DNA from: Diphasiastrum complanatum
Lineage: Eukaryota; Streptophyta; Lycopodiopsida; Lycopodiales; Lycopodiaceae
Reading direction: 5' to 3'
Length of the DNA: 64,000 nucleotides
NCBI GenBank assembly: GCA_029204225.1
Contig: CM055092.1
Span: 15,214,059 to 15,278,058, forward strand
Below are positions 23,333 through 35,165 of this stretch, piece by piece (position 1 is the stretch's first letter; every line of letters starts with the position of its first letter). Below the pieces are notes generated by a model. It worked only from the letters and a program-made list of their open reading frames with translations. It made no database searches and was not told the origin of the DNA. The position numbers and the translations under genes were made by a program.

Positions 23333-26300
23333 TTAAGAACCGTCTTGGTCCTCTAAGACAAAGTCTGGAAAAATCTTGCGAAGGACGCTGCCTCTTTCCC
23401 AAGTGGCATTCTCAACAGGCTGATCATTCCACTTAACCAGATATTCTCGGTATAGAGTATGACGAGTCTGCGTCTCTCTACTATCAAGAATTTCCTCTGT
23501 TTCATGTGGAGGTTGTTGAGGATCCAATGGGAGAACTAGAACACTGTCCCCTACCAGATTATCTGATCTGGTTAAGGCTTTTCGTAACTGACTTACATGA
23601 AAAACTGGAAAAACCTTACTGCTGTGTGGGAGTTCTAGTTCATAGGTGACCTCGCCTAGTCTCCTACTGATGGTAAAGGGACCACAATACCTTGGAGACA
23701 ACTTAGCACACACTCCCGATTTGAGGGTTTTAGAGTCAACTGGGACTCTCAAGTAGACTCTCTCACCAGTGGAGAACTGCACATCCCGTCTGTGTGGATC
23801 TGCATAATGCCTGGCTCGATCCTGGGATTGTCTAATGACTCTCAAGTAGACTCTCTCACCAGTGGAGAACTGCACATCCCGTCTGTGTGGATCTGCATAA
23901 TGCCTGGCTCGATCCTGGGATTGTCTAATGCTACGCTTAGCATGTTCTATCATCTGGTTTAGGTCTTCTAAAAAGTTTCTGGCTGCTTCAACTTTTTCTT
24001 GTTTAAACCCTACAGCTGTGGGTGAGCGTGGCTGAAAACCGTACATCAGCATAAATGGGCTGTATCCCGTAGCTGAATGTTTGGTACTGTTGTAAGCAAA
24101 CTCTAATATCGAGAGATACTCCTCCCAATTAGTCTGCCTCTTGCTGACGTATGCACGAAGCATATCCTCCAGCACTTGATTTACCCTTTCTGTTTGACCG
24201 TCCGTCTGTGGATGGTCGGTGGTACTCATATTAAGTTTAGTATGGAGATGATGGAATACTGCCTTCCAAAAATTTCCAGTAAACTTATTGTCCCGGTCGC
24301 TGACTATGCCGGAAGGTAGACCGTACAGTTTAAATAGCCCGTCTACAAACAACCTCGCTAACTCTGGAGCTCTAACGGTTGTTTTGGTCGGAATAAAATG
24401 AGCCATTTTGGTCAGACGGTCAACTGTGACCCATATAGCGTCATTACCCTTTTGGGTTTTAGGCAGGCCTACTATAAAATCCATGGAGATACTCTCCCAT
24501 TTACCAGCTGGTATTTCTAAGGGATGCAACAACCCTCCTGCCTTTAAACGCTCTGCTTTATTTACTTGACATTTCTGGCAACTGGTTACATACTGGTGGA
24601 CATCCTTTTTCATACTGGGCCAGAAAAATTGCCTACGAAGAAGCTCATAGGTCTTCTGTATGCCTGGGTGTCCCGCGCTAGGATTGTCATGACATTCATA
24701 TAGGACCTGCTGCCTATAATCCTCTGAATTGGGGACACATACTCTATCTCTATAGAGCAAGTACTCATCCTGAATGGAATACTGTTTCCATTTGAATCCT
24801 TGAGTCAACTGACCCTCAACCACAGGGGTTTGCTTGGGTAATACAGGCTCAGAATCCTCAACGTCATCTGACGACGTATACTCGGACTCATCATCATCCT
24901 CAACGGAAGCTGCCGTATTCTTGGATGAACTGGCACCAGCCCCGGGAACTGGTTCTGGAGTCTGTAACTGTCTGTTCTGGACTGAGTTCCAGATAATAGA
25001 GAAGAATGCATCATGCTGGCATTTCCCTCTCAAGGACTCGAGTAACTCATTACGAATCTGAGTAAAACTCAGCTCGTTTATCATAGGCATTCTGCTAAGG
25101 GCATCTGCTACTGTATTGAATTTTCCACGCCTATATCTGATAGACATGTCAAACTCTTGCATCAACTCTGCCCAACGAGCTTTCCGACCTCTAAGCTCAG
25201 GTTGATTGCAAAGGTATCTGAGACTCTCATGGTCTGTCAGGACCTCAAAGTTGGCACCATACAAATAATGCCTCCAAGTCTTAAGGGCATGGACTATAGA
25301 AAAGAGTTCCTTTTCATAGGCACTATACCTAGTCTGTGCTGGCTCGAGTTTTTTACTCTCGAACGCAACTGGTCGTCCACCCTGAGTTAGCACAGCACCT
25401 ACTGCAAAGTCGCTAGCATCTGTTTCGACCACAAATGGCTGATTGGGGTCGACGACCTTTAAAACTGGTGCTGTAGCTAAGGCTGTTTTGAGAGCATCAA
25501 AGCTCTCCTGTTGTGCGGACTCCCAAATGAACTCCTTTCCCTTCCCCTTAAGGAGATTTGTCATAGGGACTGCTATCTGAGCATATTCCTTGACAAATCG
25601 TCTGTAATATCCCGCCAGACCAAGAAAGATTTGAAGTTCCAAAATATTCTGAGGTCTCAGCCAACTGAGTATGGCTTTAACCTTATTTGGGTCCATCTTA
25701 ATCCCATCTGAAGAGATAATGTGACCCAAATATGCTACTTCTTCAACGAAGAATTCACACTTGGATTGTTTAGCATAAAGCTTATGCTTTCTGAGCAGTC
25801 GAAACACCTTTCTGAGGTGTTTTAGATGCTCCTTCCTCGTTTTGCTGTAGACGAGGATGTCATCTAAAAATACGACTACAAACTTACCCAAGTATGGTCT
25901 GAGGACACTGTTCATCAAGGTCATAAAGGTAGCTGGAGCATTTGTGAGCCCAAATGGCATCACCTTAAACTCATAATGACCGTGACGAGTCCTAAAAGCT
26001 GTTTTCGAGACATCTTCCGATATTATACGGACTTGATGATATCCCGATCTGAGGTCTATTTTGCTGAAAAACTTAGCCCCGTCGAGTTGATCAAACAACT
26101 CGTCTGCTCGAGGCATAAGGTATTTATTCTTAATTGTGACTTTATTGAGGGCTCTGTAATCTACGCAAAGACGCATAGACCCCTCTTTCTTTTTCACCAA
26201 TAGGACTGGTAAGGCCCATGGTGAACTACTGGTCTGAATTTGGCCTTTCCCAAGATAGTGTGTTAACTGCCTAGTTATTTCTTCATCCTCTGTTCGGCTG

Positions 26301-28213
26301 ACCCGATACGGAGGTTTAGAAACAGGTGCTGTACCTGGTACTAGGTTTATTACATGATCTACCTCTCTGCTAGGTGGTAAACCATGTGGCAAATCTTCAG
26401 GAAAAACATCTTTAAATTTAGACAATAAAGTTTCTAATTTACTGATTTTCTGCTGAATAGAACTGGAAATAGAAACTTCAGGAATAAACTGAAAGTCACA
26501 TAAGAATACCTGATGGTCTTCGTCTCCGATTAGCTGACAGAGCTCTGAACTGCAGACCATAGGGCTGTTGGGAACATCATGCTCCCCATGCAACTGGATC
26601 TCTCGGCCTTTATACTGAAAGCTGAGGGTGTTCTCCTGATAGTTTCTGTGGAGGGAAGGTCCTAAACTGTAGAGCCAATCTCTCCCGAGAACAATGTCTG
26701 TTCGATCCAGGTGCATTATCTGAAAGTTTATTTCATCTTGGTACCCCTGAATACCAAGATTTAACTTACTTACCATAGTTTCCCATATTTTTTTATCTTC
26801 ACCCTTAGCTAATGAAACTATGTACCTATGCTGACTAGGTACTTCTGGTAGTTTAAGCTTTTTAACCAGGGTGTGGTTGATGAAATTATGGGTTGCCCCA
26901 TCATCAACCATGACTCTTACTGACTGGTTACCAACTTTCCCATGCATACGTACTAGGTCATGCGGCCCAAAGCTGAAGGGTCTCGCTAGCATTGCAGAGG
27001 TCAGCTGGCAACAGTGTTCATGATCTTCATGATACACTTTGATCTCGGAAGCTGCCGAGTCACTGGGGAAACATACAGTCTGAACAAGATGAACTTGTTT
27101 TTTATCTTTCTTATCTTTTTTAGTGAAAGGCCCCTTGGGACACTGTCTGACTGTGTGTCCCTTGCCCATACACACAAAGCACAAACGTTCTTGTTTGGCT
27201 TTCTCAAAATCATCTGGTTTTAAGGGCTGTATGTGTGAAGGGCGTTTCTGAGGAGCTTCACCTTTAAATTTATCTTCTTTCTTTCTTTTTAAAAATTTCT
27301 TTTTAAATTGAAAGTCTTTCTGAGGAAGCTGCTCAGAAAGTGGTTGCTGTCTCGCTCTCTTCCTACCCACTGAATCATCATAGATTTGAGCATATCTGAG
27401 AGCTTGCTCAAGGGTAGTAGGCGAGTTTCTCTGGACCTCTACTTTATATTCATCTTTGAGGCCACGGACAAATCCCCTGATTTTCTGATAGTCATCCATA
27501 TTTTTAATCTTTAAAATTGCTTCTCGATACTGCGAGATATATTGGATGAGGGACTTGTCCATTACTGTTCTTTCCCAGGCTTCCCAGGCTCTATCAAGTT
27601 CATTCTCTGGTAGAAATTCTCTTAGGAAAGCTTCTTCAAAAGCTTTCCATGACCGGGGAGTCTGCCCAGTCTCCTGGAGATTTAACCACCACTTATAGGC
27701 CATAGGCCCTAAAGAAAGACTGGCCTCAATTGCTTGCAAATGGTCAGGGGTCTGTTTAAGAGCATGAATGTTCTTCCATTTGCTGAGGAAGGTTTGTAGA
27801 ATATCTGCATTTCTATCCTTCTCTTCCCCATTAAAAGTAGGAGGCTTTAAATCTTTAAAAACACTGGGGTGAGACCGTAAAGTCTCACCCGAAACTGATG
27901 GAAGTGGAGAAGGGGATAACTGAGAAGTGGAGGGAAGGCTTCCTTTCGCGGAGCTCAAAATCAAGTTTTTGAGTTCAGCGAACGAGTCGTCCACACTGGA
28001 CTTGAAATTGGCTAATGCCAGCTTCAGTTCATCCACTTCTGTTACCAATTGGAGGAACTGCTCCTTGGTAACCAGTTCGTCGAGTTCTTCGGCGAACTGT
28101 TCCTATTCTTCTACTTCCATGGGTTCCTTCCCTTTTCTGTAAGCCAAGGCTTCTGTTTCAAGTTCGTCGAAGCCTCTCTCCGGGGGTTGATCAGGTCCCT
28201 GAGGAGTGGTCAT
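23333..28213 (-). pseudogene. gag-pol polyprotein of G1, one nonsense codon
   Basis: Start ATG at 28213-28211 by comparison with G2. Codon 37 is TAG (28105-28103) where G2 has CAG; after it the frame is open to 23333 (about 1,626 codons in all). Order: gag with [15 protein letters not shown], knuckle [14 protein letters not shown], protease [15 protein letters not shown] with [15 protein letters not shown] and FLDDILVYS, RNase H with [15 protein letters not shown], integrase zinc part ([19 protein letters not shown]), DDE core ([23 protein letters not shown]), and C-terminal chromodomain ([16 protein letters not shown]). The chromodomain places it among chromoviruses. A 31-residue in-frame duplication follows the integrase core. 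Confidence 0.93.
23745..23930 (-). repeat. perfect 93-bp tandem duplication in G1 integrase
   Basis: Two identical 93-bp units (23745-23837 and 23838-23930) encode two copies of a 31-residue segment (begins [19 protein letters not shown], ends VYLRV) between the integrase core and the chromodomain. G2 has a single copy. The reading frame is kept. Confidence 0.95.
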
Positions 28214-28923
28214 CTTCGGAACTGAAAGAGAGCTACCTTAACTTCTGAAGGAAAAAAAGTCTAAAAGACTAATTTACAACTGTACAAGGAGGGAAAGAAA
28301 ACTTAGCTCTTTCTGAGAACTGTACTTCCAAAGAAAGAATCAAGAAAAGCCCTTTCAGCTCTTCCTCCACTGCTTTCAGATCTGCTGTCCGGAAAAATCA
28401 GAGATCAAGGTACCAAGAAAAAGAAACAAACTTCTGATCGTCTTGGTACCTTCCCTCGCTGTCTGAGGTGTATACTTTTTGCTCCAAAATTCCCGTTTTA
28501 GGACCCAAAACAGTTGCAAACTTGTGGTTCCTGCCAAAGACCTTCAGCGCTGGACCTGCACCCACGATTCTGTCTCAGATCCGCTCCAAATTCCAGAAAA
28601 TTTCACTCCAAATTCGAAGTTTCCACCCAATTTGGCAGCGCTGGACCTGCTCCACGTTTTCTATATAAAATGTGCTCAAAAATCCACAACTGATACATAA
28701 AAATCAAGGGTAAATCCCTGATTTTTCAGCGCTGAGCTTCTACAAGGGATTGTGCCTCAAACAACTATAAATTCCCAGCAAATTTCAAGGATTTGAAAGC
28801 TGTTCCTACAGCGATTTTCCTCCTCAATTCTTTCCTGAGAATCTGAGAAATCTTTCCTATCTTCTGATAGCTTTCTCTACTGCTGTCCTGAACTCCCTAG
28901 GATGGAGATGGCTCTGATACCAG

Positions 28924-29281
28924 TGTAATAGATCCTAACACCACAGTAGGGCAAACACTAACTGATCCACCCAACCTTGCCTACTCCCTGATATAGAGTA
29001 AGCCCCTCCTAGCCCAGTGTGAGGACTGGTAGCATGCTACTGCCAAGTGTCGGCCACGTGGCACTGACGTGGCCGACTGCACGTCGGGACCCAACTGGGG
29101 GCCCTATCCTGCTGACAGGGTCCCTAGGCTGTGTTAGGCCCGCCATGGCTATGGACCGTGCTGGGGCACACTACTCACACTGTCTTGCCCTGTTGGTCAT
29201 GTACGCTGGACACGACCCTGACTGTGGTATCTGACCTATCTGTGTTCTCTAGGGTTCGGCACTGGTTACGAGCTCGTAACA
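28924..29281 (-). repeat. 5' LTR of G1
   Basis: The same 358-bp sequence as the 3' LTR, with one base difference seen. It is followed on the minus strand by the primer-binding site (about 28910-28922) and a leader of about 710 bp to the gag ATG at 28213. Confidence 0.95.
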
Positions 29282-31596
29282 CCGCTACACGCTTTTTACT
29301 CCACACATGGTTGAAAATGCCATTAACCATGCCAAACTTCATAAAGCCACTGACTATGATTCTCTAAACGTGGATTTCCTAAAACCTGTAGCACATCTTA
29401 TCTCGCCCTTTATTGCTCACGCTTTTAACACTGTTGTGACCTCTGGTTTTCCTACCGCATAGTGTACCAATATTCTTCATCCCATTCTCAAGGCAGGTGA
29501 TCCCATAAATGTAGAAAACTACCGTACTATTATGATTGGTCACACTTTGGCTAAGATTTATGGTTCCATTTTACAGACGGTTAGTGGATCTTTTTCTGAG
29601 ACTAAGGATTTACATGCTATGGGTCAGGCTGGGTTCAGACCAGGATACTCTACCTCAGATCAAATTTTCATTTTGCGATGCATCATTGAGGAGGCACGAC
29701 ATCAGAGACAAAGAGTTTATTGTTGCTTTGTGGACTTCCACAAAGCTTTTGACTCAGTTCCGAGACACCTCCTTTTCCAGAGATTATCTTCGCTTGGCTT
29801 CACAGACAAGACTATTGCCGCGATCATTACTTTATGTGAGCGAGTTTGGGCGCGGTTCAGGGACGGTAGTGGTAGGTCCTCGCTGATCCATTCTACCATT
29901 GGAGTGAAGCAGGGCTGCCCCTTATCTCCTACTCTCTTTGCACTATATATTGATGACCTTGAGCGGATTATTCGAGAGGAAGGTGGAGAGGGCTGTCCCT
30001 TAGCAGATATTATTATCCCCATTCTCCTATACGCTGATGATGTGGTTCTTCTCTCATCCTCTGCAGCTAGCTTACAGAGACACCTCTCTGCTTTACATCA
30101 CTTCTGTCAGCTTTGGGGATTGACAGTTAATACTAAGAAGACCAAGATTATGGTGTTCAACACCAATAGACAGCATATGAGAGATGTGACCTTCTATTAT
30201 GATGGGTTGCCGATTGAGATTGTGACCTCTTACACTTATTTGGGAGTACTTTTCTCTGGTCCGCTACTCACATTCCGACCGGCAGCCCTCACCAGACTCC
30301 GTAAGGGGCACACTTCTCTTGTTCATATGGAGAGATTCTGCTCCACATATTATGTACAGGACCCTGCTACCAGATGCTTACTATTTTCTACCATTGTCTC
30401 CCCGGTTGTTTTATACTCTGCTGAGACTTGGTGTCCGGATTTATCACGTGATACTTGGAGGGATCTTACTCATATCCAGATTCTCATGCTTAGCAGGATG
30501 ATTAGGGCTAAGCCCTCGATGCCACATGATATTATATTAGCGGAGTTTGCTTCCCCTCCCATGGTTATCGGTGCTATGTTTCAGATCATTACCTTTCTTC
30601 ACAGGATATCAGAGTTAGACACTTCCAGATATATTGTTGCTGCTCTCACTTCATCACGCACCTTTGCTGGACGGGGGGCCAAGCATTCTTGGTTTGGTAG
30701 TGTCTCAGCCCTTCTTCGGACTTGGGGCTTATCTATACTTGATCTTCCGAGCGGGACTCATGCTTATATCAGACAGCATATTCATCGTAGCTACATACGC
30801 ACTATATGGTCATAGCCAGACCCTGATAAGGTCAAGATACATTTCTATGGCACACATCTACTACGGTTGGATACTACGGGTACCCCTGTCCTTCCAGCAT
30901 ATCTTACACAGCCATTATCTTTTGGTCTGCGATACCGTATGGGACAGCTCCGAGTCTCTTCTCATCAGCTGGCTATTGAGACAGTAGATACACGGACACT
31001 CCCAGATTGCAGAGGATACGTCAGCTTTGTTCTCTTCATGAGATGGAAGATGAGTTCCATTTCATCTTTCGTTGTCCAGTATATTACGAGATCAGGGGGC
31101 GTTACCATTGTTTACACAAAGATACCCCTCTCACGTTGCGATCGTTCCTCGAGTATCCAGACTCTAGATGTGTAGGTCTTCTATTGAGAGAGATGTATAC
31201 TCTACGAGCTTCACTTCTACCTATCACAGATACGGATCATAGCCAGGCTCATATTACCCAGTTTTTCCAGAAGCGAGACTCACTAGATCTTCACGGGCTT
31301 CTCGCCAGTCCACAGCACGCTCCACTACTACTATCACTCATTATTTTCAGCTTACTCGTAGCTAGTCTCCTCCGTAGAGCAGGTGGTTAAGCTCTTGCAT
31401 TGTACCCTCGCAAGCTGGTGGTCAAGCTTGGATATTTCTTCTTCTTAGAGATAGCGAGATAGACAAGCTAGTTTCTTGTCTTCTTCTCTTCTCTACTAGT
31501 AAATAAGTCCGTATGCGGACAATGCTCCTCACCTTTTGTACTCTCTTTTGTCTAATGTACCTTTGGGTACCAAAAGACGTTAATATTAATAATTCT

Positions 31597-31600
<4 letters not shown>

Positions 31601-31672
<72 letters not shown>
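31601..31672. repeat. (CT)30(CA)6 microsatellite
   Basis: A pure CT run (31601-31660) passes into CA (31661-31672). It starts directly at the LINE 3' end and borders the hAT transposase 3' flank. Confidence 0.95.
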
Positions 31673-31792
31673 AAGAACAGTACTGAATCATTACACTGCT
31701 GTGAATAGGATCATCATAATATATAATATTGGGCCACATGGCACCAAAATGGGGTACAATGATGTTCCATGAACGTAATGAAAACTACACAA

Positions 31793-34116
31793 CTAAGACT
31801 CGTCAGAGTCATGGTAGGAATCATCATCTGAATCTGTGCCTGACTGCAGATCCCAAGGGTCTGCAGCTGAATCAGAACTGGAGGGAGCCATATGTCGTGG
31901 TGTGGCCCTGGCTCTGCTGCGTGCTCTGCTTTGGATCCTCTCCCTGCCTCTACCTCTGCCTCTGCGTCTCTCCCCTCCTCTGGCCCCCCTCTGCCTGCCC
32001 CCACCCCTATGTCTACCCCTGCGTGTCTGTGTGTCAGGTGGCTGTGATCCTACGCCCTGGGATGGCCCTACCCATTGTGATGATGCCTGGCCGACGGCTG
32101 CCTGTGATGCTCAACTCCTGTCTACAAAAAGCGAACTCACCCCCCCACCACCACCAGAACCTCTAGGTCTCCCTCTAGGCCTACGTGCAGGAATGGCTGG
32201 CTCTTCCTCTGTCTCCGCATCAGGGTCCACCAGCAGGTCAGTCGCCGATGCGGTCCACGAACTCGTAAATGAGGCCGAGAGTGCACCCCTCACAGTCTAC
32301 CAGACGCAGCACTCTGAAAATGGGTAGAAGGACCCCAATAATCTCCTCAGCACGTGTCCAGAACTCATTACCGAACACAGTGGACCAGAAAAACACCGCA
32401 TGTGGGACGTCCATGAACTCTCGGAAGGCCTCGCTGGAAACCATCCGCCGTAATGCGTCCTTGACTACTATCAATCGCTCTAGCACCAAGAAGTAAAAGG
32501 CAAAGCGTGTGGGTGCTGGCTTCTTCAGGTTTAGGTGCGAGAAGGTGCAGAATAGGGCCAGCACACGCCTCTTCCTGGTAACAAAAGTGACCAGGTGCAT
32601 GGCCGTAGAAGTGACCTGCAACACAGACATCCAGTTAGACAGTAGTTGAGATGTGTTTAGCAGCATGGAGCAGGCGTCAATCAATATAGCATAGCAAATG
32701 TAGAAACAAATACCTCTCTGATCCATGGAAGTGCACATAGGTCATGGATGAGCAAGTCTATGCAATGTGCAGCACATGGTGTCCAGACAATGATGGGGTG
32801 CTCCCTCGTCATAATCTCTCCCATCTGCTTGCAGTTCGAAGCATTGTCTGTGACAACCTGAACCACATGCTCCATCCCAATGTCAGCAATAACATCTCTA
32901 ATAACCTCCCATATGAAATCGGCTGTGATGGCGTCACCACCTCGAGTGGCATCCACGCCACGTAGGAATACTGTGCCAAGCGGGCAAGAAACCAAGACAT
33001 TGATGACGGATCGCCGACGAATGTCGGTCCATCCATCACTCAATATCGTGCATCCATACTTGCCACAAAACACCCATTAGCCACATGCAAAAATTGTGCC
33101 ATGAGTAAACCCTAAACGCATGCAATGGGTTTATGGAAACAAAGTACTTACATCTGCCAAGCTGAGCGAATGGAACTCAGCTCCCACATGATGGTCTCCT
33201 CCTCCTGACGAAGCATCCTACCTCAAATGCCTCTCGTCTGGGAGGCATCCATGTAGCATCCACGGCTGCCATTTGTGCGCAAAACTCCCTGCCACACCCA
33301 AGTGTCAGCAATAGCAAAAGGAATGCCACACTCGTAAAAGAACTGGCCAGCAAGTCAAGTGCATCAGGCCTGCTACTCTCTCTGCCACCTGCATCGATCA
33401 AGGGTCTACTGTCTGGGCCTAACCTCTCTCTGCTGTGTATATGGTGCTCGTGGTCTAACACGCGAACTGGATGGCTGATCTGTGGGTGTATCACTCTCTC
33501 TAGGAGGACCTGTCGAAGCATGTGCTACATCTACCGCCGAAGAAGAGGAGGGACGAGAAGGACCCGTTGCTGTTGATCCAACCTGCTCATGTGACGCTCT
33601 CCTCTGAACTAAGCCTTGCTGCTGCGGGTGGAACTGGAGTGGCCTCGCCTGGACCGTGCACTGCACCTAAACCCTGCCCAGAACGTGTTGTACTAGGCTC
33701 TGCACCCGTCGTAGGCCGTGCCTGCCTACCTATGAGCCTTGCCTATGAACCTGCAGCTGCTCCTGCTCCCTCTCCCTGTCCCTGTCTGGAAACTTGTGAT
33801 GCACCATCGGGCTCGTACATAATAGACAACCTCTGCCTCTCCTCATCAAAAATCCTGGGGCAATCAGATATGCCCAATGCCCGCCCACCCGGCCCTCTGA
33901 CCCTCAGTAAGTGAGCCCGGTGCAGGACCACACTACTGGCAGATGCTTGCACGATGCTCCACGCCCAAACCCTAAAAAACATGGAATTAGAGCATGGAAA
34001 TTGAAATTTGTGATACGGACGTAGACGGGCGGAACGGAGGTCACAGGAGTCTCTGCAGGCATGTGCAAATGCATTCTAGGCTCAGACATCACCTGAATCG
34101 GTTGCCCACAAGTCAT
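31793..34116 (-). pseudogene. hAT transposase (DUF659 type), exon-intron structure, damaged
   Basis: Read right to left: a Ser/Pro/Gln-rich N-terminal part (about 34116-33406) and a FFYECGIPFAIADTWVW block with stops (about 33350). Then YGCTILSDGWTDIRRRSVIN (about 33064), QVVTDNASNCKQMG and TPCAAHCIDLLIHDL (about 32850-32750). An intron of about 100 bp follows (GTATTTG donor near 32725, TTGCAG acceptor near 32619), after PWIRE. The last exon begins VTSTAMHLVTF, and the acidic tail DSDDDSYHDSDES ends at TAG 31793-31795. The C-terminal dimerisation region is missing before the tail. The same family as 399-1577, but with the DUF659 core retained. Confidence 0.8.
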
Positions 34117-34519
34117 TTTGTGAAAATCACCATGGGCATGAAGAAAGGTGGTCTAGAGCCAAACTACGCTCGATTTGGTTGCCTACAGCTCAATGTCAAC
34201 ACTTGCAAAAAATCAAGCCTACACTTACCAAATATCGAAAACTGATCGTTTCGCTCTCCACGAAGCTCAAATCCCCCTGGCACCGTGCACACCACCTCTG
34301 TATCACCAGTAGATGCCTGCCGACTATGCACACGCCTCGATCAAACACCTGTAGCTCAAAATAAAAAAATTTAACTCCTCCACGGCTGGCGCGATTCTGG
34401 TTGTGAAGAGGAGCAAAAAAATTTATATACTGTTTTTTTTTGTACAATTCTGGGAGGAGAAACGTGTTTCTCAGAAACGCGGTTTCCGAAACGCGTTTCT
34501 GTGCATCTATGATTCAAAT

Positions 34520-35165
34520 ACATGTTCAATATTAGACAAAGCAGTAAGGTAGTTGCATTTGGAAAGAGGCAAGGTAATCTTTACAAGCTTGGTCATTGCA
34601 ATGCTTCGAGTGTTCAAGCTCTATCTACTTCTACTTTGGAAGATAGAGATTTACTATGGCATAACAGATGGATCATGTCAATTTTACTTGTCTTAGAAAT
34701 ATGTTAGCTAAACAGATTGTAAGAGATCTTAATTGCAACAATATATCAGACCATACAATTTGTCGAAGCTGTATTCTAGCCAAGCATGCTAGAACTCCCT
34801 TCAAGTCTACTTTGCAACACACATCCAAAGGTGTATTAGATATTGTGCACAGCGACATATGTAGACCCATACAGACTCTCTCGATAGGGGGAGCAAAATA
34901 CTTTCTGACCTTCATTGATGATTATTGGAGGAGGACAATAGTTTATTTTCTGAAAAATAAATCAAAGTATTTCCAGCAATTCAAGCAGGAAGCTGAGAAT
35001 CAAACTTCTAGGAAAATCAAGGCAATTCAAACTAATGGTGGCAAAGAATTCATTTCTACTAAATTCAAAGACTACTGCAAAGCCCATGGCATTCTTAGGC
35101 AATATACCACCAACTATTCTCCACAGTTGAATGGAGTGGCTGAATGTAAAAATCGTACACTATGA
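34520..35165 (+). pseudogene. integrase of C1 resumed after the hAT
   Basis: The frames give VVAFGKRQGNLYKL, LLWHNRW, a zinc-like CRSCILAKHARTPF, then the DDE core LDIVHSDICRPIQTLS, FIDDYWRRTIVYFLKNKSK, IQTNGGKEF and SPQLNGVAECKNRTL. The catalytic positions are D, D/N (QTNGGKE where RSDNGGE is usual) and E. There is at least one frameshift, and the block ends at TGA 35163-35165. Confidence 0.8.

Larger units (their letters stand above)
22964..29281 (-). mobile_element. young chromovirus (Ty3/gypsy) G1 inside the LINE
   Basis: 6,318 bp. Target duplication CCGCT lies at 22959-22963 and 29282-29286. LTRs of 358 bp each (22964-23321, 28924-29281) differ at one base by eye (T versus C 16 bases from the left end). 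On the minus strand the primer-binding site TGGTATCAGAGCC lies one base after the 5' LTR, and the polypurine tract AAGGGGGAGGGAG lies just before the 3' LTR. One long gag-pol frame follows. It is in the sense orientation relative to PDS. Confidence 0.95.
21622..31390 (+). pseudogene. LINE ORF2: endonuclease, RT and C-terminal zinc-like motif, split by G1
   Basis: The first part (21622-22963) is an APE-type endonuclease: FWNCNGF, LLAETHE, GDFNARTS, VVDHFIGSP, FDHSLLHLSL. G1 then interrupts. Across the 5-bp duplication the frame continues at 29286. RT blocks are AGFRPGYSTSDQ, FVDFHKAFDSVPR, GVKQGCPLSPTLF and LYADDVVLLS (catalytic DD intact). The C-terminus has a LCSLHE..FIFRCPVYYEIRG motif. Breaks: TAA at 22624-22626, TAG at 29460-29462, TAG at 30813-30815, and a frameshift near 30990. 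ORF2 begins with no ATG (TTG at 21622), overlapping the ORF1 stop. Confidence 0.9.
20271..31600 (+). mobile_element. near full-length LINE, flanked by (CT)n on both sides
   Basis: Without the nested G1 and its extra target duplication it is about 5.0 kb. It has a GC-rich 5' leader (20271-20595), ORF1, ORF2 (endonuclease, RT, C-terminal region), a short 3' UTR and an AT-rich end (TTAATATTAATAATTCTAATT) at about 31580-31600. Bases 20223-20270 before it and 31601-31660 after it are both (CT)n, so it appears to sit inside a CT microsatellite of the hAT. The 5' leader holds repeated units of roughly 20 bp containing CTGATCNCGATGCCTGCC (20271-20465). Confidence 0.8.
19693..34511 (-). mobile_element. 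hAT-superfamily DNA transposon inserted in C1
   Basis: The terminal inverted repeat CATAGATGCAC is at 19693-19703 and its complement GTGCATCTATG at 34501-34511. The flanking 8 bp are ATTGAAAT (19685-19692) and ATTCAAAT (34512-34519), 7 of 8 identical, as expected for hAT target duplications. Just inside both ends are clusters of AGAAACGCG/CGCGTTTCT motifs. The transposase reads on the minus strand near the right end. The LINE at 20271-31600 is nested inside; without it the hAT is about 3.5 kb. C1 integrase resumes at 34520. Confidence 0.85.

Noticed and set aside
22964-29281. Recurring 71- and 61-codon ORFs in all four chromovirus LTRs
   Set aside because: They lie wholly within LTR sequence, on the strand opposite to the element, and are repeated only because the LTR is.
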